The notes under the pieces were generated by a model that saw nothing but the letters and a program-made list of their open reading frames with translations, had not been told where the DNA came from and did not search any database. 64,000 bases of DNA, taken from contig CAWUHX010000077.1 of NCBI GenBank assembly GCA_963922205.1, positions 806,001 to 870,000 on the forward strand, read 5' to 3'. Shown here piece after piece: positions 1-12,680 of the stretch. The DNA comes from Romanomermis culicivorax (lineage: Eukaryota > Nematoda > Enoplea > Mermithida > Mermithidae). Position 1 is the first letter of the stretch. Each line of letters opens with the position of its first letter. The position numbers and the translations under genes were made by a program.

Positions 1-820
1 ATTTTGTTTAAGTGCAATATATGTTTGTCATCAGCTCAGCTGAGGATAAAACGAAACAATAACCAATGTGTGCTGTTTTCTATCATTCATTGTCCATTGA
101 TTAAATTATTGACAGGGATTTGTCGAAGGTGCCCTGCTCAGAGGGCACTGATAGTATCCACGATGCAGTTCGGCTCCACCAAAAAATTCAATCTTGGAAC
201 TTTTTCTTTTGAATTTTCCCAAAGTTTTAGCCATTAGAAATGCTATCAATGGTTGAAAAAAGGAAAGCATCAGGGTAGGAATCGATAATTCTTAATATAT
301 TGAAAAAATGTCAAAAAAGCACATTTCTCATGAGCAAGAAACGCTCCAACCAGAATGAAATTCCATCACTGTCTGTTGTATGATTACAGGGTCCAAAATT
401 TTAGAACAAAACGATCTTACAAGCAAACATTATATTATAACATATTGTTGGTCTTTACAGAATATTATAGATTATAAAATTGATCGGAGCTGATATTTTT
501 GGTTGCTTACACTAACATCAATAAATTGACTTGATTTTATCGGAAAAACATCGAAAACTAGTTTTCATTCGACTGGTGTCAGTTTTGGGCTTTCAAAAGC
601 TAATTTTCTGAGTTTTGGAGAGAAAATGAAAAGGTTGGTATGAGTAACTTATGCAGCACATAGCGCCGAGAGTTTTCCTAGGATTTTGATATTCTAGAAC
701 ACGGGAAAATGAATCTTTTCAAGATTTTATTATTAGACAGAAGGTATAGTTTTTCAGTGAATTCAATGAATTTTCAATCGGGCAGACTACAATTCAAAAT
801 CTAGGAAATCAAGCGAGAAC
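1..820. other. AT-rich stretch, no gene recognised
   Basis: No exon-like open frame, TIR or RNA gene was found. Around 661-715 there is a short match to the module that accompanies the 17 bp hairpin elsewhere in the window (a 'tattctagaacac.ggaaaatgaat' string, also near 45100 and 47860). This suggests old repeat debris. Confidence 0.5.
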
Positions 821-1345
821 CATACCTGTAATTGGGGGAAGGTTGGGGGGACCATACATGCACATGTGGGGGGATGGTCTGGGGTTTTGACTCCCAGCAG
901 ACTTTGATTGACCACCAGCAGATTCTTGCTGACCCCCAGCAGATATGACCACCCCAGCAATGAGAGAGAAAATGACGAAGGAAAATCAGCAAGAGAGAAG
1001 AGAAAGTCATCATAAAAATGGGAATGATGCTGTAGTTTAACAATTTTCCTAAACAAATCATACTTGACTCCAAAAAAGTAACACTAAAACTTTTTAAAAG
1101 TGCAGTCTAAGCTAATGATTTCACATCTGACTAATATTAATTGAAGAATATGCTGCTTGGATGTTAGAAGACCTGTCTAAGACCTTTTTGTTATCAAGAA
1201 CGAAAAAAATTTTTGTATTCCACCCCTGGTCCTGGCTGACCCCCAACAGAATTTCTATGCTGTGCATGTAATGGGGGGGGCTTAACCATATCCCCCATAT
1301 ATTAACCATACCCCCTATATAATGCTTAACCATACCCCCTATACT
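821..1345. repeat. G/C-tract MITE debris with short repeats
   Basis: Begins with CATACCTGTAATTGGGGG, the terminal sequence of the CATACMTGTAA MITE family seen complete at 14494 and 44130. It also holds several CCAGCAGA-type direct repeats (about 890-955) and three imperfect copies of TTAACCATACCCCCTATA (about 1280-1340). I could not find a matching right end or a TSD, so this is probably a truncated or nested insertion. Confidence 0.45.
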
Positions 1346-1679
1346 GTTACTGTTTTATGATTTTCTGAAGCCATTTTAATTTCACTCAAATCCAGAGAAG
1401 CTGAATTAAAAGTTCATCATAATTATACATCCTATTTATTTTCAGAACAGAGTTGAGCGAAGAATATCCTATTTATTTTCTGACTTATAATTGTAATTTC
1501 AACACCTTAAATCTTTTTCTTGTTATTTAGGGTTGTCGAGAAATTTTTCCAATCAACTGGTGTGCATATAAAGACTAATTGAAATGAACGATTCAGCAAG
1601 CAATGTTTTGTAATATTGTTTGTGATTTCACATTTTATTGTTATCATTGTCTTTTAGTCGAAAAATCAATAAATTCAAA
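1346..1679. other. No feature seen
   Basis: AT-rich sequence with no supported coding region, TIR or tandem repeat. Confidence 0.4.
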
Positions 1680-2050
1680 CACATATGTTTCATGTTCAAT
1701 TAACAGGAAAATAACTATAAACGTGGAAAATTCGTGTTGTTTCTTTTTAATCGATGTTTCATTAACAGGAAATTAAGAAGTTTTTGAATGGTATCATGTT
1801 CAACTAACATGAAAAATTCAAATTGTTTCAACGTGAGTTTTTTCAAAAGTCCGTTGGATTAACATGAAAACTTCAAGTAATGTTGGATTAACATGAAAAG
1901 TTCGTGTTGTTGGTTAAATTTCGGATGCATATTGTAACGAACTAACGAAAATATAATGGTGGTTATACATAGAAGTTTTATGTAGCAACATGAAACTCTC
2001 ATGACAATGGGTTACACGTGAAACTTTCATGTTAGTTCAACAAATTTTTT
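1680..2050. repeat. Imperfect AACATGAAA-type repeats
   Basis: A motif resembling TTAACATGAAAAGTTC or TTCATGTTAA recurs at irregular spacing in both orientations (for example about 1800, 1860, 1890, 1990 and 2020). The mixture of direct and inverted copies resembles a degenerate fold-back or minisatellite region. No gene is visible. Confidence 0.5.
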
Positions 2051-2821
2051 TACAGTGTTTCGAAGCACGTACAGACCGAAAAATGCCTAAAATTTTAAAC
2101 TTTGGAGTACTATAGTAGGTATGCGATTTTGATTTTTCTCTGGAATGAAAGCTGTCACGATATTCAGCATGTGAAACTATTAAAAATATCTTATTTTCAG
2201 GTATTATCAATTTTAAATTTATCATAGGTCGATAGAGCAGAATGTTGAACCTGAGAAGGCGTGTCCCCAATACAGTGATTCTCGCTACAGCGTCTCAATT
2301 CAGCCATTCTCAAAACACCGATGTCGCAAAATAGGGATTCTCATGAGAGTGAATCTCAGTACAGCGAATAGTAAAAAGTATTATGCATTTGAATAAACGC
2401 ACACATCATTTTTATAATAAATATGCAAATTAGGTATATTAAAATCGTTTTTGCTTGTTGAGTGCATTTGGCCACCTAGGTTTAACATGCATTTGTGCTG
2501 CAGTGCGCGAACGAACCATTCCAAAATCGCAAAAAATATCAGTCAGAAAAGAATTTTGCTAAACATATGAAAAAAAGCAAGAAATGATCTTGAGGATTCC
2601 CCATGAAAGTTGTTTTGTATGCAGCTTATAATTGCAAAAAAATAAATTGATGAAGCAAATAAAACAAAATAAAATACAAAAATAAGATGGATTGAACAAC
2701 CTGAAAAAATTGAACAAAATTTGGCTCAAAATAAGAAGAATATAAAAGGGAGTAAGTCAATAAAGGAAACAAAAAACAAAAAACGGCATATTTGCAGTTT
2801 GGCGGACCCGTACTTTCTACA

Positions 2822-4178
2822 GCAACGTCTCCCTAGACCCACTGTCTCACCAGGCCCACCGGCTCAGTAAACCCAATGTCTCATTAGGCCCACCGAAAAG
2901 GTGTCATTAATTCCACCGAAGTTCTCAGTAGACCCACTGCGCCGATCAGAGGTGTCTCACTAGACCCACTATTAAATTTATTGCATTATTCCCACTGTCT
3001 CACATGGCCCACTAGTATAAAATTCGAGTAATGCGCAATATTTTTCAATCAGGTGAAATATTATATATATACAAAGGAACATGACCGTTTCAGCATTATA
3101 TAACAATCAACGAGTTAAGCATTATGAAACAAGCGAGCAAATATGCAAATCAGGTCTTTGTCAGGAATCTAAAAAAAGATTTCCAAGAAAACTTAGCGTC
3201 TCATGTCCAAAAATGGCATAATACGTGGTATGACAAAGATGTTCGTAGTACTGTTTAGTTTTGGATGTAGTATTATTTGTTAGTTTCACGAAATTATCCG
3301 TTTGTTAGTAATATTAGCAAACCTTATAGCAAATTCAATTCTGCATTGAATGGTTTAGTTGGCATTACAGATGTCCAAATATTGAATGTTTTTTCATCAA
3401 AAACAGAGCACAAAGTCAAGATTCCCAATTTTTCAGCATATTTATCAAATTCGACAGGACAAATGATAACATGCAGCTTCAAACTTTCATTTAGTTCTGT
3501 GCAGGCAGCTAGAAGTTCTGTGAAGGCTGCTTGGTAGTAGTTGTAGTTCACCGTTTTCTGAAACATTTGATGAGGAAGTAAAAATTAAAGGTGAAAAAAT
3601 GCTTAAAAAATTTTAAAATGTGACTTTTGCGAATTTTTTTTTTTCATTGCCCCATTCACTGCCGAACATTGCTTAACTTAATTAAGCACCTTAAACACCA
3701 TAAAATGTAAGGTTGAGACCGTCAAATTTGATTCAAAGGGTGAACAATTCCTAAAACTGGACATGTTTTGTTTTTTATCAATAAAACATACAATATTTGC
3801 ACTTCTGTAATGCAAAATACATCATTCAACGCAGAATGGAATTCCCTATAAGATGGTGGTAACAAATGTTCGTGATCATGTGTGGAATTCGGTTTTTGGA
3901 GCGAGCAGATCACTTCGCCACACCCTGTCGTTATGTCATTTTTTCGCCAAGATTGAAAAATATTGTGCATTACTCGAATTTTACTAGTGGGCCATGTGAG
4001 ACAGTGGGAATAACGCAACAAATTTAATAGTGGGTCTAGTGATACACCTCTGATCGACGCAGTGGGTCTACTGAGAATTCCGGTGGGACTAATGACACAC
4101 TTTCGGTGGGCCTAGTGAGACATTGGGTTTACTGAACTGGTGGGCCTAGTGGGACAGTGGGTCTAGCGTGGCACAATC
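2822..4178. mobile_element. Fold-back element, long TIRs, 9 bp TSD
   Basis: Sequence 2822-3050 is repeated in inverted orientation at about 3948-4178. Each arm is made of short direct units such as GACCCACTGTCTCAC and AGGCCCACC. The target duplication ctttctaca occurs at 2813-2821 and again at 4179-4187. The insertion splits the left TIR of the surrounding 4.7 kb element, so it is younger. Long TIRs with a 9 bp TSD are typical of Mutator-like elements; that classification is inference. No transposase is visible in the core. Confidence 0.8.
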
Positions 4179-5085
4179 CTTTCTACACACACGCTAAGTA
4201 TAGGAGGGTTCGCCGACCATATTTTCTACAGGTAATGCAAAGTACCGCGCGCGCGACGTACTTTCTACACGTTTGTGCACAAAATACGGCGAGGAGCAGG
4301 GTCGTTGAGACCAGCCGTACTTTCTACATGTTCTAAAAATAGAATTTAATGAAAATTATCCAAAACTTAAAGCTGCGGTTTTATGGCTAATATTTATCGA
4401 ATTTTCATGATAATTTTTTCATCAGACACAGCCCAACAAGAGCTTTCGAAAAACATGTAACATATCATTGGCACATTATTGGTCACACATATGCAAATTA
4501 TATTCAAAGCATCAATGATGAAAGAAATCCCTGTTAGGAGCACGTGGTTCATTAATTGATATTGAAGAAAAACTCGTTTTTGATTTCAAAGTAATGCACA
4601 AGAGACAGGGTGTCCCATCTAGCCTATGCACTAAAAATAAGAGTATTGCTATTAACCAAAACAGGGAACTAAAAAATCCGGCCCAAATGTGATAAATTAT
4701 GTCATCCTCAAAACGTGTGTACCCATCTGCATTAGTGTGTTATCATTTTTAAGTTCTTTTTAAAAAACTTGCAATGAAAAATCTTGAGGATATTAGATGG
4801 AATAATTGAAAGCTGTTGCCAAACTGTATCAAGTGAAAAAATGATTGCTGAAATCTGATAAATATTAGCCACAAAACTGCAGCCTCAACTTTTTGATCAT
4901 TTTTATTCAATTTAAGTTTGGAATCTAATTTGTATGTTGATGACCATTTATGTGGCGATGACATGTTACATATTTTTCGAAAGCTCTTGTTGAGCTGTGT
5001 TTGATGGAAAAATATCATGAAAATTCAATGAATATTAGCCATAAAACCGCAGCCTGAAGTTTTGGATAATTTTTATTGAATTTGT

Positions 5086-6530
5086 CACATTAAGTAGAAA
5101 TTGGGAGCCATGTCACATTAACTGAATTGGTGATCAGTCACATTGATGGGAAATTGAGATAAACCCATACCATATCCCATAGGAAATATGATCACGTCAC
5201 TGGAAGTGGCATGCTGTGACCCCGTTGGGTGGCTCCGAGAGGTTATCTACTTTGGGCACCTAACCCAGCTGGTACTACCACAGGGGAACCTATGGTGTAC
5301 CTTGGCCTTGTCCTTGGGTTATGCTTTAGAATAATGGACAATGCGGCCGGGTCAGGGGTGCCAATCCCTAGCCCTCACTCACTGGGAATGAGGGACGTGC
5401 CATTGGGAGAATGGCGTACTGTAGGGGACCCCATTGTTAACCTAAATCCCCTTATTGGCCCTGACCTTAAGGGTCTGAGGGCTTCCTCAACTGAGGGTAC
5501 TTCCAAGGGAAACTAGCTTAGGGGAGACTCCCAAAAATATACCCTCAACAATAATAACCCCTGAGAAGACTTACTAAATCCTCTTCTCAACCTACTCGGT
5601 GCTGGGCGACAGTTTCTGGGGTCAAAACAGGGTCCTACGGACGGCGGTGAATGGGTAGGGGAATCCGGAGTGATTCAGCGTAAGCGGTAATGCGGCTGTG
5701 GTTCGGCAGGTGGGGATATCAAGCATTTCCTCGGGGAGGGCGACCGGGGTTCTCGATCAACAGCGATGGGTGGTGAACTCCAACAGTTGGATGACTGTAG
5801 CAGGCCACGAAAGGAGACCGGGGATGAGAATATGTAAATTTATTCGACGAGCGGCAAACGCAGTTGACAATACGAAAATATAATAATCGACGAGCGGCAG
5901 ACACTAAATGCAAGGCTAACAGATGCAACAACAGTTAGGCCCAGAAATGAGTCGAAACAAGACACAAAAATGACAAAACATGCCCCTTTTAAAGGGCTCC
6001 ATAAACTACAGTATGCCTTGGGCGGAGTTAACACTCCCCCAAGCTAACTTCTGCAGCGGAAATCGTTGCAGAAGATGCCTATGGTCACATAGACATTTTC
6101 CAGTTCACAACGTTAAGCATTTGGGCGAGTTTTCACTCTCCATGCTTAACATAAGAACGTCAACTAGTGAGAATTTCCAACTAGTCGTTTCACGTTGCGA
6201 AACGTCGCTAGTTTTTACTGATAAGAGGTGCATGTTGTGCTCCAATGACAGCGATGAGCTCAGAGAGCTTATATCTAACGGAAATTCTTGACTAGCGGGC
6301 ACATACCGTAGTCTGTGTGTATAACAAAATAATAAATCGAAACGGAAATAAAATGTGCGCAAATGAAACAGAAACAAAACATGAAAAGTACACACATAAA
6401 TTGCATGTAAAAATTATAAAAACGAAACGTAAAATTAATGTAAATTACTGTAACACAAAACGTAATGAAAAACATAATGAAAAATTGTGATTTGAATCAC
6501 GTGACGTTCGACCAAATTCGTCGGCACGTG
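5086..6530. repeat. Dispersed repeat, copy A (pair with 11348-12680)
   Basis: Shares scattered but collinear blocks with 11348-12680: a TGTCACATTAA start, 'cctaaccc.gct.gtact', 'cattgttaacc/gattgttaacc', 'cttctgcag', and 'gttaagcat/gtttagcat'. Both copies end with CATGACA or CGTGACA-like sequence. The TGTCA..TGACA ends would fit a solo LTR, but no clear 4-6 bp TSD was found. The short open frames inside are not conserved between copies and are not called as genes. Confidence 0.55.
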
Positions 6531-6535
6531 ACACA

Positions 6536-7314
6536 TCAAAGCGACTTAAGCTCCAGCTTAAGCTGCAGCTGAACTCTATATGTTATACCATTGTCGTTGA
6601 GGTGCAGCTCAGCTGTAGCTTAACTTGTACGCAAAACATGTTGAGGAAGTTAAGCTACAGCTGAGCTGGCTGAGCTGCACCTTAACTTTTATGCTGAAGA
6701 ATATGTTTCCATGGCCCATTGCCTGGATTTTATGTGAAAACTTGTCGTTCGATTATCGATTTTTGACAGTCATAAGTAGTGGTTTATTGACTAGAAAAAA
6801 TTTCGCTCTGTTGGAACTTTGCCAGTAGCCAGCGTGGGCAGTTTTGGAAGTTTGTTAAACTATTATTTATGTTTATATGTCAAAATTGACCAAAACACGA
6901 TCGAACTAACGAAGTGCCAAAACGCTCATCCACGAGGTGCCAGTGCGAGTTGCCAGCACCTGCGAAGTTCCAACAAAAGGCGAAATTTTTTGATTGAAAA
7001 ATTTAAAATCGAGCGAAAAGTTTTCGGGTAAAGTCCGTGCAATGCGTCATGGAAGCATTTCTTTATACGAAAAGTTAAGGTGCAGCTCAGCTGCAGCTTA
7101 ACTCATACACAAAACATATCGAGAAAGTTAAGCTGCAGTTTAAGCTGTGTTATAGCACTGCCGTTAAGGTGCAGCTCAGCTGTAGCTTAACTTTCTCGAC
7201 ATGTTTTGTGTACGAGTTAAGCAACATCTGAGCTGCAGCTTAACGACAATGGTATAACATATGGAGTTAAGCTGCAGCTTAAGCTGCTGCTCAGCTGGAG
7301 CTTTAGTCGCTTTG
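6536..7314. repeat. Fold-back region with AGCT-rich palindromic arms
   Basis: The left arm (about 6536-6690) and right arm (about 7068-7314) are inverted copies built from strings such as TTAAGCTGCAGCTTAAG, CAGCTCAGCTGTAGCTTAA and ACAAAACATGTTGAG. The arms begin and end with aaagcgact / agtcgcttt. It is nested inside the 4.7 kb TIR element. About 380 bp of ordinary AT-rich sequence separates the arms. Confidence 0.7.
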
Positions 7315-7480
7315 CTGAAACCGGCCCCTGGTCTTCGCGGTACTTTGTGCACAAACGTGTAGAAAATTCGCCGTGCCGTACTTTGCATAACGTGTAGAAA
7401 ATATGGTCGGCCGACCCTCCTATACTTAGCATGTGTGTAGAAAGTACGGGACCGCCAAACTGCAATTATGCCCCAAAAAC

Positions 7481-8280
7481 ATGCATGTAGATATATTAAT
7501 AAAAACCAAACCAGAATAAAAAGCTGTAAAGTCGTGGAAACACATGCTATAAAGCCATAAAGTCCGAAAATTGGTGATTGGCACCAAACTCTGTGACAAC
7601 CAACATAGACCGAAATGGCGGATCAAATTGGCCATGCGCCAAAACGTCCACCCCGCCCAATCTCCATTCGTCCATTCTAGAGAAACTTTTTTGAAAATTT
7701 GGAGAATTTATTCTGAGACATTGAGAAACCCTGTTTTAAGACTTCTCTGTATTGAGTTGTTGTGTGTTTCGCTAAATAAAGCGTGTCTTAAAGGCTTTTG
7801 CGCAAATTGTATTTATGTACGTCGAACCTTTACATTTCTCGTAATTAATATTATTGATGCAGTGAAATAGATTGTAAGGTATTTGTTCATGCAAACGGCC
7901 GTGGTTCCGATTGTTATTTTATGTCTATCCTTTTATAAATGTTTAACAGCTTCATCGTTTATAGATAAAAAACACATAGTTACTGTAAATTCACAAGACA
8001 CAACCTCAACCTGGGCAGTGTCTATTGACCGGATCCGGTCAATATTTTTTAGCTATTGACAGGATCCAGGGAGGAGGAGATGCCATAGGAGCGTGACATT
8101 GACTGGACGCGAAGTACAGTAAAGCAATTAATCACGTGATTAAACATGCAAAACGTTAAAACTTGCAGATCATTTGCAGAAACATACACAGCTGATTTCG
8201 ACGAGCTTCTCATTGCATGTAGCACAATAAAAATTCAAACTTATACAACACGGTAGCCACTGCTTTCTATCATTTTTTTC
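7481..8280. other. Unique-looking stretch, no confirmed gene
   Basis: A less AT-rich patch lies near 7560-7680 and contains ATG at 7615 in a GACCGAAATGGCGG context, but that frame closes after 21 codons. At about 8010-8065 there is a segment carrying the palindrome GACCGGATCCGGTC. Its inverted copy is at about 26372-26425. Nothing else is supported. Confidence 0.35.
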
Positions 8281-8288
8281 ATATCCGA

Positions 8289-8543
8289 AATACATGCTCA
8301 TAGGGGCGGGGGTAGGGAAGGGGTAAACCCCCTTACCTGAGACTCTGGCTCAAAAAAAATCGTGAAAGAAACACTCCCCTGAACTTTTTCCAAGACAGTT
8401 TTTTTAAGGATTTTCGTGCATACTTTGTATGAAAAACAAGCTCGCAGAACTTTATTTCTGTTTTTATGCTCGCCCACCTCCTAGCCCATGGATAAAATAT
8501 CCGAGGGCCCCCTCCCTTGGAAAATTCTTGCCGTGCATGTCTG
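8289..8543 (-). mobile_element. CAGACATGC-family MITE, copy 1
   Basis: Inverted relative to the copies at 31435 and 41707. The right end is reverse-complement CAGACATGCACGGCAAGAATT and the left end resembles CATACATGC..CATAGGGG. The flanks atatccga (8281-8288) and atatccaa (8544-8551) form an 8 bp TSD with one mismatch. It is 255 bp long, with G- and C-tracts just inside the ends and no coding capacity. Confidence 0.8.
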
Positions 8544-8551
8544 ATATCCAA

Positions 8552-9290
8552 CCTTGATTTCAGCACTAATTTTAGTTTATCAATAGTGAGCATCACACTC
8601 GACTTTATGTTGTCCCATTTGATGGTCGAGTTTTTAGTCCCGATAATTTTTTTTGCCAATCTTTGTCATTACGAAGGGATCACTCGTGGACAAGATAATG
8701 ACAAGATAACAAGACAGATAAAGACAGGGACGATAATCCAAAGAACCCCAAACTGCTAACTACAAGATCTTGTCTGTTTCTCTTGTTATTCTTGTAAACA
8801 TTGAGGCAGAAAGAAAGTAAGGTGTTATTAAATATTTTCTGATTTTATGCAGTAAAAACTACTTCTAACCAATTTTTTATCATATTTTGATTAACATAAA
8901 TATTTTGAGGAAACTGAATATAATAGTCCCATTTTAATTTTGCTAAAAATTGAAAAATGGAAAGTAAGTACTGTCCCCAAAGTCGTTTGGACAAAGCTTT
9001 TATTGAGATATATTACTCAAAAAATTTGCTGAGCATTATTTGAGTATGGTCACAAGTTTCCTGTCCTATGTGACATACAGCTTATGAGAAAATCGTTAAA
9101 TGGAAAATATTCCTTGCTCCCAGTCCAGCTCTATTATTTGCCAGCATTTCAAGAAAAACAGACCATACTTGTGATACCAGACAATACGGACCATCGACAA
9201 AGAATCAGATATCTATTTTGCTTGGATTCAGGCTGCATTGAAATTGTTTCTGAAAAAATATATAAATGTTGAAACATAATTATTCAAAAC
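8552..9290. other. No feature seen
   Basis: AT-rich sequence with a short ACAAGATAA-type run near 8690-8720. No exon, TIR or RNA gene could be supported. Confidence 0.4.
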
Positions 9291-9369
9291 ATTAAAAAAG
9301 TGTACACGCCACACGGAGCACATAAACGCCATAAAATTGATAAACTAGTGGTTTTTTTGTGCACGGAAA

Positions 9370-9389
9370 TTTGTGCCAATTGGCACAAA
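9370..9389. repeat. 20 bp perfect palindrome TTTGTGCCAATTGGCACAAA
   Basis: The same perfect palindrome is at 13273-13292. Degenerate relatives lie at about 12832, 17562 and 45440. Each sits in a module rich in further TGGCACAAA or TTTGTGCCA half-sites, so this is a dispersed repeat unit rather than a lone motif. Confidence 0.7.
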
Positions 9390-9477
9390 GAGCCAAAAAA
9401 AATTGTGTCAATGGCACAAAAAAAAATTTTCACCTCAAAAATATGCTGGAAACATTTAAAAATTTTTATGCCAAAAC

Positions 9478-10385
9478 AGGTTTTTAAGGCCAATTAGGAG
9501 CCATGGCTTCTTAAAATTCTGACTGGCTTCTAAAAATTTAGAGGCACAAGCCAAATTGGCTTTGTAAAAATTAGAGCCTAACGACCCTTTTAACATTAAA
9601 ATGCATTGCTGTGCATTTTAATAAAGAAATATAAAAATTTTCCGGCACTTCGCGCCGGATTTCAAATCATTTATGATTCTTGGTATCATTTCTGTTCTGC
9701 GGTTGGAAAATGTCGGCCTAGCTTAGGCCTAGCTTTTAAACATCAGCATGTTATGGATGAATGTTCGACCTTGTATTGCTTCTTAACACATTTGACGAAA
9801 ACGTAGATAATTTTCACAAAATCGTTCTGAGGTCCTTTAAAATTTTCGACTTTCCTTAACATAACTTTTTGAATTTGGAAAATGATTACGACATCATCAG
9901 CATGGAAAAGAGGCAGACCTTCTCCTATCTGGAAAAGCCATCCAAATTCTTTGTTGCTTGCCTAATTTTTTAATTTTAGTTTGCCTGACTGAAAACACAT
10001 TGAATTCACCGAAAAAATAGACCTTTCATGCAGGAAATAGATATTTAAAATACTCATTTCCCAAAGTTATAGAATATCAAAATCCAAAGTTTTCTTCCGG
10101 TCCTAAGCCTGGCATTAATTATCGATATCCAAGTCCGAAGTAAAACACCTATCGCGCTTTTTATGCTTTATACGTTTGAAAACAATCATAAATAACTATG
10201 ATTGGTGGCTCCAGATATATTAGATCGAAAACGTTAGAGAAACGTTTGAACGCTATCGCCAAGCAAATGGTGAAAACATCACCATCGGTCATCGGCAGTT
10301 GCAGTAGAATGTGCTGAAAAATGCATTTTCCGACATTTTAGGGGCCTCGACATCAAAATTTTTCGGCGCTGGGCGCTGAACAAGT
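9478..10385 (+). repeat. Dispersed repeat, copy 1 (matches 38590-39510)
   Basis: Closely follows 38590-39510: 'ggccaattaggagccatggcttc', a CCGGCAC..GCGCCGG hairpin, 'tttcaaatca.ttatgattctt', 'aaacatcagcatgttatggatgaatg' and 'tagatattaaaaata' occur in the same order (longer strings are abbreviated to their key words). A third partial copy in reverse orientation is at about 48240-48400. The open frames are not shared and it is not coding. Confidence 0.7.
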
Positions 10386-11347
10386 TACTGTAAACTCAGG
10401 AAAGTCAGTTCTAAAAGTCTGGAACTGACATGAAGTGAATGAAATACAGGAGAAGTGACTTTTTATCATTTTTCTGATGAAACTATGCGAATTTATCAAT
10501 TTTAGTGTGAGCAACTAAAAATGAATCTGCGCAGCCAAATTTTTCCGTTTGCAAAAAAAACCCTGAGGATTGATGTGAATAATGACTGATCCAACATATG
10601 AGCATTGTTATTCTGTGTTTTATTGAGTACGTATTCAAAATGATTGATCTGTTACGGGGGCTTCTACTGTGATTTTTAAGAGCGTTTTCGAATAAATTTG
10701 TTGAAAGAGGCATTGTTTATATACTCCCACACTGGTTTACAAATTTTTTAGTTGTGGCATGTTAGAATTCGGATTGGCCTGTAAAATTTTGACCCTAGTA
10801 GCCAATTGGCCTGTCGAGAAAAAATGAAAAAACCCTGTGCCAAAAGCTTTACAAACCTACATACCAAATAAAAGTTTTTTCTTTTTGTTTGATAAAAACA
10901 TAAACTAAAGATGTACTTTCACCGCACTAATTTGCTTGAAAATCACGCCTACTCCAGTTCATCCGACCACCAGTGAGGTTAGAAAAACTGATCGATAAAA
11001 CGGTTGATACGATTCTAAAAGAAATCGAATGCTGCTAGAATTCAGATATTTTTATCTAAATTGTCAGGCAGTCAATATTTTTATTTTGACTTTCTTTTAT
11101 ATTGACTTTCTTCCTAAAACTGATGTAAATATTAATTTAACGATGTCTATAATTGCTTTCTCCTGATAGTCCCGTCGCGTAAATTTTTGGTTGAAAAATT
11201 GTGCCAACAAACAATGATGATTTTTCTGTTCGAATCAAACAAATTTCGGTTCCGAATCACCACTGAATGAACAGGGGGAGGAAGTTAACAATTTCTACTC
11301 ATTCATCAATCATTGACAATCTCTCCAAGTCTGTTGTGATCATACTG
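10386..11347. other. No feature seen
   Basis: AT-rich, with one fragment near 10750-10820 resembling the 'gccaattggcctg' part of the 9478 repeat. No gene, TIR or TSD was found. Confidence 0.4.
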
Positions 11348-12680
11348 TCACATTAAATGAAAAGTTGGATCAATAATTGACAGTTTATCAGATTAATAGA
11401 CGAGCCCGACTAAGCCACTGTAAGTGAGCTGTAGTCCCCAACTCCCAGTAAGAGACGGGTCACCAGAATAGGGAGCCGTGGGTCCACTACTGTGGTGAGG
11501 GCTGGACTTTTCCACTGGGAACCTAACCCGGCTAGTACTCGCTATAGAAGGAACTATAGGTACTGTGGTGCTGCTCTGGGGTCACTACTCTAGAATAAGA
11601 ATAACACAGCCAGGCTAGGGGTGACAAACACTGGTCCAGTCCAGTATGAACAAGAGATGAGGAGATGACCTATAAGCTGGGATCCGATTGTTAACCAAGA
11701 GATCTTTTTTTGACCCGACTTCGAGGGGAGGGAGCCCTTGACGACTGGGGAAAGCTCAGGGAGGAAGACTGACTAAATAGGGTTTAATCCTAATTATCCC
11801 CAATAATAATACACTCTGAAACTCACCTAGTCCAGCTACAAAAAAAGCGACTTCGATGGGACAAGGGGCCTCTGAGGATGGTGGTGAATATGAAGGGGGA
11901 TCGGATCCGGGTAGTTCAAGGGTGGACGAATGGCCCAGGGGCGACTTTATTGAATGTATATAACCAGTGATGACGTTCGGGTACAGTAACCGATGACTGG
12001 GGCGAAATACGTGAATCACGAGCACAAGTGGCTGTATGCGACAGGTGTGTATACAAAGAATAGATGGGTGATGCGGGCGCACTAAAAACGAATAAGAGAT
12101 GCTGGTGAAAACCCAGAAATGAGCAAAAGTACAGAGTAACATTGGCTTTTAAGGACCCTGTCGGCTACAGTAAGACCTGGGTGGAGTTTATGATACCCAG
12201 GCCAGCTTCTGCAGAGATAACGGTGCAGAAGGGGCCTATGAGCACCTAAACACTTGCCTAGTTCGAATACGTTTAGCATTGGGGCCGACTTTAGTGCCTA
12301 TGCTAAACATATGAACGTCCTTAGCTAAGTTTCTTAGCTATTGGTTTTGTGTCAGCAGGAGCAAAGCTCACTTTGTTAACACAAGGGGCATGTAACGTGA
12401 CCCAAAATTGCTGTGCGCACATAGTGCCGTTTGAAGGAAACTTTTAGCTAAAGGGGCAAACTGTAGCCGGCATGGAATGAAACAAAAATAAAGTAAAATA
12501 AATGACAGGGCAAAAACCAAACAGAAACGTGTATAAAAATGACAAATGAATCGAAATAAGGAGTTAGGTGACAAATGATAAGGAATAAAATGGCGAACTA
12601 GAGAATAAAATGATAAACGATCAAAGTAACAAGGTTTCAGCATGGGTAATCACATGACATTGATGATTTTGATGGGCCGC
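11348..12680 (+). repeat. Dispersed repeat, copy B (pair with 5086-6530)
   Basis: Collinear with 5086-6530, starting TGTCACATTAA (about 11346) and ending near CACATGACA (about 12660). It is noticeably richer in G and C than its surroundings, as is copy A. It may be a solo LTR or a non-autonomous element. I could not identify a TSD and see no conserved frame. Confidence 0.55.

Larger units (their letters stand above)
2785..7472. mobile_element. 4.7 kb element with about 180 bp TIRs
   Basis: The left end GGCATATTTGCAGTTTGGCGG begins at 2785 (2785-2804 shown by the first 20 bases), and its reverse complement ends at 7472. Similarity continues inward for roughly 180 bp on both sides (cgtactttctaca, ctaagtataggaggg, gtttgtgcacaaa motifs) once the insertion at 2822-4178 is removed. 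The flanks are caaaaaac (2777-2784) and ccaaaaac (7473-7480), an 8 bp TSD with one mismatch. No transposase is recognisable inside, so it is non-autonomous. It hosts several nested elements. Confidence 0.75.

Noticed and set aside
5229-5516. A 95-codon open frame in the GC-richer repeat
   Set aside because: The frame is not conserved in the related copy at 11348-12680 and shows no family motif.
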